From: Bacteroidota bacterium | Lineage (GTDB): Bacteria > Bacteroidota > Ignavibacteria > Kapaibacteriales > UBA2268 | DNA length: 64,000 nucleotides | Assembly: GCA_004322215.1 (NCBI GenBank) | Contig: SCSM01000011.1 | Coordinates: 514,697 to 578,696, forward strand | Direction: 5' to 3' | Shown here: piece by piece, positions 35,889-47,895 of the stretch | How the letters are laid out: every line of letters begins with the position of its first letter | Position numbering within the stretch: the first letter of the stretch is position 1 | The notes under the pieces: model-generated | The model's input: only the letters and a program-made list of their open reading frames with translations | What the model was told of the DNA's origin: nothing | The model's database searches: none | Made by a program: the position numbers and the translations under genes

Positions 35889-38888
35889 ATGAGTGGAAAA
35901 TCAATACACAAGAATTTTTTATTAAAGGCAGGTTTTGATTTCACTAATGAATTACTACCTAAAGAAAATTTAAATCTAGAATCTATCCTTCTACAAAAAA
36001 AATTAATTGATAAAGTATTTTTCTTTAATTCCGAACAATCTGGGGCTTCATTTTATTTCATTGATTCAATCAATCTTAGTCAAACAGAAACGAATGAAAT
36101 TCATAGTTATATTTGGAATGAAAACCAAGCAAATATATATTTTATACCAAATGGAACGAATTTAGAACTAATTTTTGCCAAAACAAATCCAAAAAAGTCT
36201 AGATTAAAAATAGATACTTTCAATTGTACTGATTATGATTATAGAGAAATAGAAAAAATCAATAAAACACATTTTAAAAATGGATCAATTTGGCTAGCTT
36301 ATAATGAACTTTTTGATATAATAAAGAAAAATAAAATAACAGTTGATAGAGCATTAATAATTACATTAAAAAATTTAAGAATAAATCTAGAAAAGTTTTA
36401 CCTTAATGAAATCAAGAATATTGACAATAGAAATGAAATAATTCAAGCTCTAATAGATCGTACACTTTTTATTAAGTATTTAGAAGATAATCATATTATT
36501 AATTCTGATTTTTATAATCATTTTTTTAAAAATACTAATGCAAGTTATAAAAGGTTTCTTCATAATCGAGAAAAAAAGAATGTAAATAATCTTTTTAAAA
36601 AAATTAATAAGATATTCAATATTAATCTTTTTGAAAAACCTCAAATAGAAGAAAATTTCATTACAGATAAAGTATGTGATTTAATATTTGATACATTATC
36701 TGGAACAACATCTAATGATCAATTATCATTATTTGATTTTAAATTTAATATAATACCAATTGAATTTATTAGTCTTATATATGAGATATTTCTTGAAAAA
36801 GAGTCATCAAAAGAAGGTATTTTTTATACACCTGAGGGATTAGCTAATTTAGTTATTGAAAATACAATAACCAATGATATAGGAAAAGTATTAGACCCAG
36901 CTTGTGGATCAGGTGTATTTTTAATAAAAGCATATAGAAAACTATTGTCAAAAATAAAATTAAAACCTGATGATATATCAAATAAAATTGAAGAAAAGAA
37001 TAGAATATTAGCTGAAAATATATTTGGTATTGAAAAGAATGCTATAGCTAGAAGATTAACAATTTTTTCTTTATACTTGGAATTATTAAGAGAAATACCA
37101 CCAAAGGAAATTAATGAATTAGTGAAGAAGTGTTTGAAAAATGAAGATAGTTTTAGAATATTCCCAATAGATATTGAAAAAAATATTAAAAGAGCAAATA
37201 CTATCACAACCACAAATATTTTTTTAGATAAAAAGTTTGATTATATAATATGCAATCCTCCATGGAAAAGGATTTTAAAAGATGATGATGAGTATGAATA
37301 TTGGCAACAGAATAAAGACAATATTGATCATGAACAATTATCACATGCATTTATTTTAAGAATATATGAGTGGTTACATAATTCAACAAGAATTGGTTTT
37401 ATTTTAAATAGTTCTTCGTTTTTTAGTGATACTAACAAATTTCTTAAATTTTTATTGAATAATTATAAGATAAATAAATTATTCAATATGAAGAATTTGG
37501 ATAAACTATTTTATTCATCAACAGAATCATCGGTAATAGCAATATTTGAAAAAGTTGATCCGATTTCTAAATTAGCTGATAATATTTTTCAATATATTAC
37601 ACCACACAAGAGTTATCTTACAGATATTTTAGATATAATAAATATACAAAATGATGATATTATCAATGTTAAACAGATTTTATTAAAAGAAAATCCTGAA
37701 AAATTTAGAATTTCAACACTTAATAATATTATTGATTTAAATATAATTACAAAAATTGAAAATTCACAAATAAAATTGAAGGATTATATTAGTAAAGATT
37801 CTGAAGAATATGGCTATTATGGAATTGAAATTGCTGATAAAGAAAAAGTAATTAACGAATTTAAATTAGACATAAAAACATGGAATTTGAAAACACAAAG
37901 TGAAAAAAGACTATATTATAAAAAATATAAAGAAAAATATACAAGCAAAATTCAGACATTTGATTTTGAAATTCCATTTTATATTCCAGAAAATATTAAA
38001 CAATATTTTATTAATAAACCTGATTGCTATTGCAAAAAAGATAGGATTCATTTTAGAAGACCCAAAAAGGATAATCTATTTGAAAGTAATAAAATTCTAA
38101 TAACAAGAACTGGTATAAGTCTTAATGCTGCTCATTCTGATAAATTAATTTATTTTTCTTCTTCGATTATTTGCCTTAAACCAATTCAAAATTCAAATAT
38201 TAATATTTTATTAGCAATAATTAATTCAAAACTTATTAATTATTATATTAATGAAATTAAAAGAAAAAGGTCTGATGATTCTTTCCCCAAAATTAATATT
38301 GATGATATATTAGATTTACCGTTACCAAAAAATATTGAATTAGTTAACAATAAAATGCTTGATAGTTTAATAGAAATTCTTAAAGTTCCAAATTCTGATA
38401 AGAATAAAATAATGGTCAAATTAAATGAAATAATTTACAAATTATATGAGCTTACATATTATGAACGACAAAGAGTCGAGGATTATTTTATTGAAAATAA
38501 TAAAGAAGTAACGGAAAAAGAAATTATTGATTATTGTAATAAATTTACTGATATTTTTAGTAATTATATTAATAAAGGTTGTTCAATAATATCAGAATAT
38601 TATTTACCTCAGAATTTACCTCTTAAATTAATAGCTGTTAAATTTTCTATTTTAAGAGAAGGTATAATATCAATGATTAAAAAACCATCACCTAAAAAGG
38701 TTGTCAATTATTCAATAATGGAATTATTTAATAATTTAAAAACAACAAATATTATTTCTATAAGAGAAAGAGTTTACTCTTCAGATTCCATATATATTAT
38801 TAAGGACAATAAAAAAATTCATTGGTCAAAATCTAAAGCCTTTGAAGATGTAAATCAAGAATTAGAAAGACTTTTAAATGAAAATTAA
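35889..38888 (+). CDS. N6-adenine DNA methyltransferase (Eco57I-like), large restriction-modification subunit
   Basis: 999 residues, very AT-rich. The SAM-binding motif I is DPACGSGVFLIKA at residue 336, and the catalytic motif IV NPPW is at 456-459, as in adenine-N6 methylases of the Eco57I/type II-G group. The N-terminal ~330 residues and C-terminal ~400 residues would hold target recognition and any nuclease; no PD-(D/E)XK motif was spotted in the N-terminus. It overlaps the next gene by 11 nt. Base composition well below that of neighbours suggests transfer. Confidence 0.88.
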   Translation: MSGKSIHKNFLLKAGFDFTNELLPKENLNLESILLQKKLIDKVFFFNSEQSGASFYFIDSINLSQTETNEIHSYIWNENQANIYFIPNGTNLELIFAKTNPKKSRLKIDTFNCTDYDYREIEKINKTHFKNGSIWLAYNELFDIIKKNKITVDRALIITLKNLRINLEKFYLNEIKNIDNRNEIIQALIDRTLFIKYLEDNHIINSDFYNHFFKNTNASYKRFLHNREKKNVNNLFKKINKIFNINLFEKPQIEENFITDKVCDLIFDTLSGTTSNDQLSLFDFKFNIIPIEFISLIYEIFLEKESSKEGIFYTPEGLANLVIENTITNDIGKVLDPACGSGVFLIKAYRKLLSKIKLKPDDISNKIEEKNRILAENIFGIEKNAIARRLTIFSLYLELLREIPPKEINELVKKCLKNEDSFRIFPIDIEKNIKRANTITTTNIFLDKKFDYIICNPPWKRILKDDDEYEYWQQNKDNIDHEQLSHAFILRIYEWLHNSTRIGFILNSSSFFSDTNKFLKFLLNNYKINKLFNMKNLDKLFYSSTESSVIAIFEKVDPISKLADNIFQYITPHKSYLTDILDIINIQNDDIINVKQILLKENPEKFRISTLNNIIDLNIITKIENSQIKLKDYISKDSEEYGYYGIEIADKEKVINEFKLDIKTWNLKTQSEKRLYYKKYKEKYTSKIQTFDFEIPFYIPENIKQYFINKPDCYCKKDRIHFRRPKKDNLFESNKILITRTGISLNAAHSDKLIYFSSSIICLKPIQNSNINILLAIINSKLINYYINEIKRKRSDDSFPKINIDDILDLPLPKNIELVNNKMLDSLIEILKVPNSDKNKIMVKLNEIIYKLYELTYYERQRVEDYFIENNKEVTEKEIIDYCNKFTDIFSNYINKGCSIISEYYLPQNLPLKLIAVKFSILREGIISMIKKPSPKKVVNYSIMELFNNLKTTNIISIRERVYSSDSIYIIKDNKKIHWSKSKAFEDVNQELERLLNEN

Positions 38889-39651
38889 AAAGGTTAAAGA
38901 ATATACTTTTTTCAATTTACCTCAAAATGAAGATCATTATAATGAATTTATTCAAAATTTTCGTCATTTGTATATTAAAAATTGTATGAGTTTAACTGAT
39001 AATGATTGGTGCAATCAAATTTATTACTTTGTTTTTAAATTTTATAATGATAATGCTCAAATTATAAAGGATATTGAGAATTTAGATGAGAAAGCGATAA
39101 AAGGATTGATGAAAAACTGGCTAATGAATGATGAAGAGTTTAGTGATAAAGGCTTTATAATTAATAGAGAACCTTTATCAGAAAATACGTCTATTATTGG
39201 ATATGATGATATTAAATTTCAACATAGTTTTTGGAGAAATAAGTATTTTGTTTTTGAGTGTAAGATTTTAAACAATAGTACATCTAGTATAAATAATTAT
39301 ATTTATACAAAAATTCAAAGAAATGGAACCGTTGATGAAGATGGTGGTGTTTATAGATTTCTTATAAATAAATATGCAGCAAATTTATATTATGGTGGAT
39401 TAATTGGTTTTATTAAATCTGGTGATATATTTTCAATAATGGAAAGAATTAAAGAGCAAATAAAAGATTTAGTCATTACGTCTGATTCTGGTTTAAATTT
39501 CGGTCAAATAATAGACTCTAACCTTTTAGATTGTAAAATTGAAAATAATAATCGAACCTTTTATTCTAATCATTGTAGAATTGATAAATCACTTAATGTA
39601 ATAATTGAACCTATTAAATTGACTCACATATTTTTTGATTTTGTATATTAA
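38878..39651 (+). CDS. Putative PD-(D/E)XK restriction endonuclease partner
   Basis: 257 residues. Asp111 in GYDDIKFQHSFW followed by FVFECK (Glu127, Lys129) is a classical D...ExK nuclease motif. The following YRFLINKYAANLYYGGLIGFI stretch is of the type seen in small endonucleases next to adenine methylases. It overlaps the methylase by 11 nt. It most likely cuts unmodified DNA at the site the methylase protects, making the two genes a restriction-modification or related defence unit. No family name can be given from sequence alone. Confidence 0.6.
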   Translation: MKIKKVKEYTFFNLPQNEDHYNEFIQNFRHLYIKNCMSLTDNDWCNQIYYFVFKFYNDNAQIIKDIENLDEKAIKGLMKNWLMNDEEFSDKGFIINREPLSENTSIIGYDDIKFQHSFWRNKYFVFECKILNNSTSSINNYIYTKIQRNGTVDEDGGVYRFLINKYAANLYYGGLIGFIKSGDIFSIMERIKEQIKDLVITSDSGLNFGQIIDSNLLDCKIENNNRTFYSNHCRIDKSLNVIIEPIKLTHIFFDFVY

Positions 39652-39722
39652 TGTGAAGCTATATTATAAGAACCCTCAAAAATAATGAAATAACTCATTC
39701 CTTTTTCCTCAGAGTTAATATG

Positions 39723-39866
39723 CTATGTGAAATTAATGAAATTCCCCAATAATCCCAAATTCAAATCCATCCCCTCAATTACAAATTTCTTCCCGCCAAA
39801 AAAAATAATCCTGTCCATCTTGTAATCTTTTGAATCCTGTTTAGACAACTTGCCTCCCTGCATCAT
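39723..39866 (-). CDS. Possible small protein with a hairpin-embedded ribosome site
   Basis: A 47-codon frame (MMQGGKLSKQDSKDYKMDRI, then FGGKKFVIEGMDLNLG) with mixed, protein-like composition in a region otherwise noncoding. On the minus strand, a 9-bp hairpin (39872-39891) lies just upstream and its 3' arm ends in GGGG before the ATGATG, so the ribosome site would be in the stem. It could be a real small protein or a gene remnant. Confidence 0.3.
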   Translation of the reverse strand: MMQGGKLSKQDSKDYKMDRIIFFGGKKFVIEGMDLNLGLLGNFINFT

Positions 39867-40592
39867 AATAACCCCATGTTTTAACATGGGGGAAACACCC
39901 CCTCCACACTAAAGTATATTGTAAAAAAAATCCTCGTAATCCATTCAGTCAACTTAATCCTGGTTAACAAATTGCAATAAATTATATATCCACAATTCAA
40001 TATTCAAAATTCAAAACTTAAAATAAAAATCATTTTAAAACCGTTTTCTTGACTTATCATATCAACATCATTATTTTTATCCCGCTTGTTCTTTGAAAAC
40101 CCGGGTTCGTCAAATGTAGGGGCAATTCACGAATTGCCCGGTAGGGATTATTAATTCATTATAACCAGCATTCATAATTCAGAATTGTATTTTTTCGTGT
40201 GAGGTTACACAAAGTGGAAAAAATGGACACTTAAAAACCTGTACATTTCTTCCATATTTTCCATTTCTTCCACTTTAGGCTCCTTATAACCACAAAAAAG
40301 CATTCAGAATCCAACTTTCAGAATTGTTCAATCTTGTCCCCTATTGCCACCTTGGATTGGACATCATTAGGACAAAATGAGACAAAATAGGACAAAATAG
40401 GACAAATATTCCAAGTACGCAATCTTTTAACCCTTTACATTTCAATTTTATTCCCCTAAAGCAATAAAAAAAATAAAAAAAATAGGACAAAACCGGTCAT
40501 AACAGGACAAATATTCCCAAATCCCAATTCGTAATTAGTAATTCGTAATTAGTAATTAGTACTTCGTAATCCGCAATTCGTAATTAGTAATT
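39867..40592. repeat. Repeat-filled noncoding spacer
   Basis: No gene was found. Contents: palindrome CCCCATGTT/AACATGGGG (39872-39891); GGGCAATTC/GAATTGCCC inverted repeat (40120-40139); four tandem 10-bp units GACAAAATRG (40371-40410), with further GGACAAA words near 40484-40511; and a degenerate AATTCGTAATTAGT array (40525-40592). These are typical of decaying intergenic DNA. Confidence 0.55.
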
Positions 40593-40633
40593 AAAAAAGG
40601 GGAATCCCACTCTAAGCAGAATCCCCCTTTTAA
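40593..40633 (-). terminator. Terminator of the isocitrate dehydrogenase gene
   Basis: An AAAAGGGG/CCCCTTTT-type stem with a mismatch region and an ~11-nt loop lies right after the stop on the minus strand; flanking A/T runs serve as the U-tract. Confidence 0.6.
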
Positions 40634-40652
40634 ATAAAATAATATTTTTTTT

Positions 40653-42881
<2,229 letters not shown>

Positions 42882-43118
42882 TTAAAATCCTTTTATTTTG
42901 AAAAATCAAATTTTGTCACATTTTCTTGGTTTTTGCCAAAACCAGATAAAGAAATTAATAATCTTTGATGAAATAAATTAACCATTTTAAAAATTTAGCG
43001 AATGGACCATAAGTTTTTAATCATTAAAATTAACAAAATAAAATTATAGTATTAATCTTATATTTGATTTATTAAATGTTGTTAATCAATGTTTCATTCA
43101 TTTAAAAATGGAGTTATT

Positions 43119-43979
43119 ATGGAATTAGGAATTATCATAGGCGTAATAGTTCTAATATTTTTATTAAGCGGTATTAGGATTGTAAGACCAACATCCCGAG
43201 GTCTGACAGAAAGATTAGGTAAATACAATCGTTTTGCAAATCCTGGATTTAACTGGATTTTCCCTGTTATTGAAAAGATGTACAGAGTTAATATAACAGA
43301 AACAATGGTTAATGCTGAGCCGCAGGAAATCATTACAAACGATAATCTGAATGCGCGGGTAGATGCTCAGGTATATTTTAAGGTAAAAGCAGATGAAGAA
43401 AGTGTAAAAAATTCAATTTACAATGTGAATAATTACATGTACCAAATTGTCAATTTAGCCCGTACTACATTGAGAAATATAATCGGTACATTGACTTTGA
43501 AGTCTGCAAATAGCGAAAGAGGTAAAATAAATGCCGAGCTGCACAAAACACTCCTCGAAGAAACTCATAGCTGGGGTATTGAAATTGTCCGCACAGAATT
43601 AAAAGAAATTGACCCTCCTCCGGATGTACAGGAAACAATGAACAAGGTTGTGAAAGCAGAAAATGAGAAAGTGGCGGCAATTGATTTTGCATCAGCACGA
43701 GAGACAGTAGCTGATGGTGAAAAGAGGGCTAAAATTAAAGAAGCAGAAGGATATCGACAGGCAAAGATTTTACATGCCGAAGGTGAAGCCGCCGCAATAA
43801 AATTAGTGAACGAAGCGGCTGACCAATATTTTGTAGGTAATGCACAATTATTGAGGAAACTGGAAGCACTTGAATCTTCTCTTGCGAACAACGCAAAAAT
43901 TGTTATTCCTACAGGTTCGGAATTGGTGAATATTATAGGTGAAATGGCAGGAATCGTCCCATTAAAAGTAAATAAATAA
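43119..43979 (+). CDS. SPFH/band-7 membrane protein (QmcA/slipin-like)
   Basis: About 286 residues from the ATG at 43119, with GGAG 5 nt upstream. A single N-terminal membrane anchor (IIIGVIVLIFLLSGIRIV) is followed by RPTSRGLTERLGKYNRFANPGFNWIFP, the signature start of the band-7 domain, and a helical C-terminal half rich in Ala/Glu (EAEGYRQAKILHAEGEAAAIKLV). Such proteins form membrane-bound rings that regulate proteases or scaffold membrane domains. No NfeD partner gene is adjacent. Confidence 0.9.
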   Translation: MELGIIIGVIVLIFLLSGIRIVRPTSRGLTERLGKYNRFANPGFNWIFPVIEKMYRVNITETMVNAEPQEIITNDNLNARVDAQVYFKVKADEESVKNSIYNVNNYMYQIVNLARTTLRNIIGTLTLKSANSERGKINAELHKTLLEETHSWGIEIVRTELKEIDPPPDVQETMNKVVKAENEKVAAIDFASARETVADGEKRAKIKEAEGYRQAKILHAEGEAAAIKLVNEAADQYFVGNAQLLRKLEALESSLANNAKIVIPTGSELVNIIGEMAGIVPLKVNK

Positions 43980-44069
43980 GTTATTGGGATATAATTATCG
44001 TTAAAAAAATAAAATTTTTTATGCGCAAGAATATTTATATTAATAGTTATTATTAATATAATGGACGAA

Positions 44070-44225
44070 AGGAGGGGTATATTCGTCGAATACTATAATG
44101 TTTAGATTCTCATACCTGTAAGCAGGTCATTAAGTCTATCCTGTTTGGAATCTTTGGGTACAGACCTGATTTCTGAAATTAAACTTAACAGTCCTTCAGG
44201 TTATGCTGTTAGGAAGTGAACAATA
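44070..44225 (+). ncRNA. Candidate structured leader before the GT4/GH130 operon
   Basis: About 155 nt of distinctly higher GC than the surrounding spacer, ending 15 nt before the ATG at 44241. It holds a hairpin ACCTG TAAG CAGGT near 44115 and a longer pairing of CAGGTC (~44124) with GACCTG (~44164). It does not match a riboswitch I know. It may be a leader regulating the sugar operon. Confidence 0.35.
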
Positions 44226-44240
44226 TTAAAGATTAGATAA

Positions 44241-46547
44241 ATGAAGAAATCTGAAACAATAAATCGAATAACTAAAACTAATATTAAACGAATTGCATTC
44301 ATCGGAAATTACTTGCCGCGACAGTGCGGAATAGCAACGTTTACTACTGACTTGAGTGAAGCTATTGCAACTGAATTTCCGAATACAACTTGTATAGCAA
44401 TGCCTGTAAATGACATCGAGGAGGGGTATGATTATCCATCCCGTGTTAGATTTGAATTGACAGAAAAAGATATTGAGTCTTATCTAAGGGCATCTGATTT
44501 TTTGAATATAAACAATGTTGATATTGTTTGTCTTCAATTTGAATATGGTATTTTCGGTGGTAAAGCCGGCAGTCATATAATTGCACTTCTGAGAGAATTA
44601 AGGATGCCTATTGTTACAACATTACACACAATTCTCCGTGACCCAAATCCTGAACAAAGGTTAGTATTAGAAAAAATTGCGGAACTCTCTGAAAGATTAG
44701 TTGTAATGAGTGAGCGGGGTTCACAGTTTCTACAGGAAATATATAATGTATCACCTGATAAGATAGACCTGATTCACCATGGCATCCCGGATGTTCCATT
44801 TGTTGACCCGAGTTTTCATAAAGACTTGTTCGGTGTCGAAGGTAAAATCGTATTACTCAGCTTTGGATTGATGTCACCAAGTAAAGGAATTGAAAATGTA
44901 ATTTCTGCACTACCCAAAATATTAGAAAAATATCCTAATGTTGTATATATTGTTCTTGGAGAAACCCATCCTCATGTTAAACGGCATGAAGGTGAATCCT
45001 ACAGATTATCACTTCAATGGTTGGTGCAGGAAAAAGGAATCGAAAGTAATGTAATTTTCTATAATAGATTTGTCAGTCTTGAAGAACTTGTGCAATTTAT
45101 AGGTGCTGCTGATATATATATTACTCCCTATCTTAATGAGGCACAGATTACTTCCGGCACTTTAGCGTACACACTCGGAGCAGGCAAAGCAGTGATTTCG
45201 ACTCCATATTGGTATGCCGAAGAAATGCTTGCAGATGAACGTGGAGTGCTTGTACCATTTAGGGATTCGGATTCACTCTCAGAGCAGGTTATCAGGTTAT
45301 TGGACGACGAACAAAACCGTCATGCTATGCGTAAAAGGGCTTATATGTTTGGCAGGGAAATGATTTGGCCTAAGGCGGCACAACATTACATGGAGAGTTT
45401 TCTTAAAGCACGTATTGAGCGCATGCATTCTACAAAACTACCACTTCCTATTGTTAAGCCATTAGGTGAAAGATCCGGTGAACTCCCACCCCTCAAGCTT
45501 GACCACCTATTGAGAATGACCGATGATACCGGAATGTTACAACATTCGATTTTTACCGTGCCGAACTATGATGAGGGATATACTACAGATGATAACTCTC
45601 GTGCATTAATTGTAAGTATTCTTTTGGAGGCAATAATTGATGACGAACCAACAAACCTGGCTTCACGTTATCTTGCTTTCATTTTATTTGCATTCAATTC
45701 TGAAAACGGACACTTCAGAAATTTTCTTAATTATCAGCGGCAATGGTTAGAAATGAGCGGCTCGGATGACAGCCATGGCAGAACAATTTGGGCTTTAGGG
45801 ACTGTGTTGGGAAGATCAAAAACTCCTTCACTACAAAGTATTGCAGGACGTTTATTTGAACAAGCCTTACCCACTATTGTTGACATGAAAAGCCCGCGTG
45901 CCTGGTCATTTGCAATCATGGGCATTCACGAGTATTCACAACGTTATGCTGGAGATAGCAAGGTTAGCCATGTTCGATTGGAGTTGGCAGAACGGTTAAT
46001 GACATTGTATCAAAAAAATCGCACCGACAATTGGAAATGGTTCGAAAATAGTTTGAGTTATTGCAATGCCGCCTTATCACATGCTTTACTGATTTGCGGC
46101 AATTCGATTCCGAATAATGATATGACCAAAGTAGGACTAGAATCTCTCAGTTGGTTAGCTGACTTACAAAAGGCGGATTCACCGGGAGGACATTTTGTAT
46201 CGATCGGCTCTAATGGATTTTATAAAAAAGATGGTGTAAGGGCAAGATTTGACCAACAACCCGTTGAGGCACAAACAATGGTGTCTGCTTGTCTCGAAGC
46301 ATACAGGATAACAGGTGAAGACCATTGGCGTAAAGAAGCAAGTCGCGCCTTTGAATGGTTTCTGGGACGTAATGATTTGAACCTTTCAATATATGACCCC
46401 ATATCGGGTGGCTGCCGTGATGGTTTACATCCCGACCGTTTGAATGAAAATCAGGGAGCTGAATCAACTCTTGCATTTCTACAAGCATTACTTGAGCTTC
46501 GATTAAATGAAAATTCAATTTTAACAATGGAGACTGAATCTAAATGA
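44241..46547 (+). CDS. GT4-family glycosyltransferase with C-terminal alpha/alpha domain
   Basis: 768 residues. The N-terminal ~400 residues are a GT-B glycosyltransferase: IAFIGNYLPRQCGIATFTTDL, IGADIYITP-type region YITPYLNEAQITSGTLAYTLGAGKAVISTPYW with the donor-site Glu. The C-terminal ~350 residues (TDDTGMLQHSIFTVPNYDEGYTTDDNSRAL) look like an alpha/alpha-barrel glycosidase-like domain. The stop overlaps the start of the GH130 gene by 4 nt. Together they may make or recycle a beta-mannoside glycan. Confidence 0.85.
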   Translation: MKKSETINRITKTNIKRIAFIGNYLPRQCGIATFTTDLSEAIATEFPNTTCIAMPVNDIEEGYDYPSRVRFELTEKDIESYLRASDFLNINNVDIVCLQFEYGIFGGKAGSHIIALLRELRMPIVTTLHTILRDPNPEQRLVLEKIAELSERLVVMSERGSQFLQEIYNVSPDKIDLIHHGIPDVPFVDPSFHKDLFGVEGKIVLLSFGLMSPSKGIENVISALPKILEKYPNVVYIVLGETHPHVKRHEGESYRLSLQWLVQEKGIESNVIFYNRFVSLEELVQFIGAADIYITPYLNEAQITSGTLAYTLGAGKAVISTPYWYAEEMLADERGVLVPFRDSDSLSEQVIRLLDDEQNRHAMRKRAYMFGREMIWPKAAQHYMESFLKARIERMHSTKLPLPIVKPLGERSGELPPLKLDHLLRMTDDTGMLQHSIFTVPNYDEGYTTDDNSRALIVSILLEAIIDDEPTNLASRYLAFILFAFNSENGHFRNFLNYQRQWLEMSGSDDSHGRTIWALGTVLGRSKTPSLQSIAGRLFEQALPTIVDMKSPRAWSFAIMGIHEYSQRYAGDSKVSHVRLELAERLMTLYQKNRTDNWKWFENSLSYCNAALSHALLICGNSIPNNDMTKVGLESLSWLADLQKADSPGGHFVSIGSNGFYKKDGVRARFDQQPVEAQTMVSACLEAYRITGEDHWRKEASRAFEWFLGRNDLNLSIYDPISGGCRDGLHPDRLNENQGAESTLAFLQALLELRLNENSILTMETESK

Positions 46548-47482
46548 ACAATAAATATCCTGAACTTTTTAAACGTTATAAACAAAATCCAATACTTACT
46601 GCTGCTGACTGGACATATCCTGTTAACAGCGTTTTTAATCCGGGAGTTACTTTATTGCAAGACGGCACTACCCTGCTTTTATGCCGGGTTGAAGACAGGA
46701 ATGGACACTCACATCTCACCTCAGCACGTTCGGCTAATGGCATAGATGGTTGGATAATTGACGCAAAGCCAACTTTGATGCCGGACCCTGAAAATTTCCC
46801 TGAAGAAATATGGGGCATTGAAGACCCTCGAATTACATGGATTCCTGAATTGAAAAAGTATGCAGTCGTTTATACCGCTTACACTCGTGATGGACCGGGT
46901 GTAGCATTAGCATTTACAATTGATTTCCATAGATTTGAACGATATGGAATTATTATGCAGCCCGAAGATAAAGATGCGGCATTACTTCCACATTGTATAG
47001 GTGGCAATTGGGCTTTGATACATCGTCCGGTTAGTTCTGCCAGGGCACACATCTGGATATCCTATTCGCCTGACCTACGTCATTGGGGCAGCCACAAGCT
47101 GATTATGGAAGCAAGGCACGGTTCGTGGTGGGATGCAAATAAAATTGGACTGTCTCCCCCACTTATTGAAACTCCTAAAGGATGGCTTATGATTTACCAT
47201 GGAGTGAAACAAAATGCTGCAGGTTGTATTTACCGGCTGGGTCTCGCTTTATTCGATTTGAAAAAACCGGAACTTTGTCTCAAACGAAGCAATGAATGGA
47301 TGTTTGGACCACAAGAACCTTACGAAAAGGAAGGCGATGTTAACAAGGTTGTATTTCCCTGTGGTTATACAATTGCTTCTGACGGAGATACAATCAATTT
47401 ATATTATGGAGCAGCAGATATGAGTATAGCACTTGCTACAGGTAGTATTAAAGAATTATTGCTTTGGCTTGATAATCAGTAA
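46544..47482 (+). CDS. GH130 family beta-mannoside phosphorylase or hydrolase
   Basis: 312 residues with the five-bladed propeller pattern of GH130: FNPGVTLLQDGTTLLLCRVEDR, then GIEDPRITWIPE with the general-acid Asp, and a DANKIGLSPPLIETPKGWLMIYHG block. Family members phosphorolyse beta-1,4- or beta-1,2-mannosides, and some hydrolyse them. The gene starts inside the upstream GT4 gene by 4 nt, so synthesis and turnover of the same glycan are linked. Which linkage is used cannot be read from sequence. Confidence 0.88.
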   Translation: MNNKYPELFKRYKQNPILTAADWTYPVNSVFNPGVTLLQDGTTLLLCRVEDRNGHSHLTSARSANGIDGWIIDAKPTLMPDPENFPEEIWGIEDPRITWIPELKKYAVVYTAYTRDGPGVALAFTIDFHRFERYGIIMQPEDKDAALLPHCIGGNWALIHRPVSSARAHIWISYSPDLRHWGSHKLIMEARHGSWWDANKIGLSPPLIETPKGWLMIYHGVKQNAAGCIYRLGLALFDLKKPELCLKRSNEWMFGPQEPYEKEGDVNKVVFPCGYTIASDGDTINLYYGAADMSIALATGSIKELLLWLDNQ

Positions 47483-47544
47483 TAAAAATTTCTAAAAAAT
47501 ATTTATTATCGCTTGTTAAAACTGATTAAACAAACTATTAAATG

Positions 47545-47790
47545 CTATCTTTTTTTTCTTTTCCATGGTTTATTTTCTTTACTCTTTCGTTTGTCATGGC
47601 TCATTTTCCCGTTTCCGTAGTTCGATTTTTTGCTGTAATTTTTAACAATTGGGAAAGGATAGCATGAAGACATTTCAGGAGCTTAATCAATCTTTAACCA
47701 GTTAATAATATACTTATCCATTTATGTTCCTTTTATTTTGAAAAATCAAATTATATCCCACAAAATCGGTTTTTTTCAGAACCGGAAAAA
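47545..47790 (-). pseudogene. Chimeric relic: icd 5' end joined in frame to helicase 3' end
   Basis: On the minus strand, 47721 back to about 47640 reads MDKYIINWLKID(stop)APEMSSCYPFPIVKNY, a degraded copy of the start of the icd protein. The same frame then continues KKSNYGNGKM to KENKPWKRKKR and a TAG at 47545-47547, a degraded copy of the DEAD-box helicase tail. The upstream 70 bp also match icd promoter DNA, with 25 nt identical (47728-47752 and 42888-42912). It has an in-frame TAA at codon 13 and is not functional as a protein. Confidence 0.8.
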
Positions 47791-47895
47791 TAAATTATTG
47801 AACTTTAACTTAAAAATAATAAATTCATCTTATTCAATATTTTATTAAATTAATATACATTAAAATTCAAAATCGAAATAAATACAGGGAGTGTT

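Noticed and set aside
40371-40592. Replication origin or CRISPR from tandem GACAAAAT and AATTCGTAATTAGT words
   Set aside because: The repeats are degenerate and low in complexity, with no associated gene; they look like slipped noncoding DNA.
44085-44122. Short leader peptide reading MFRFSYL before a stop
   Set aside because: The GGAGGGG is about 20 nt from its ATG, too far for a normal ribosome site.
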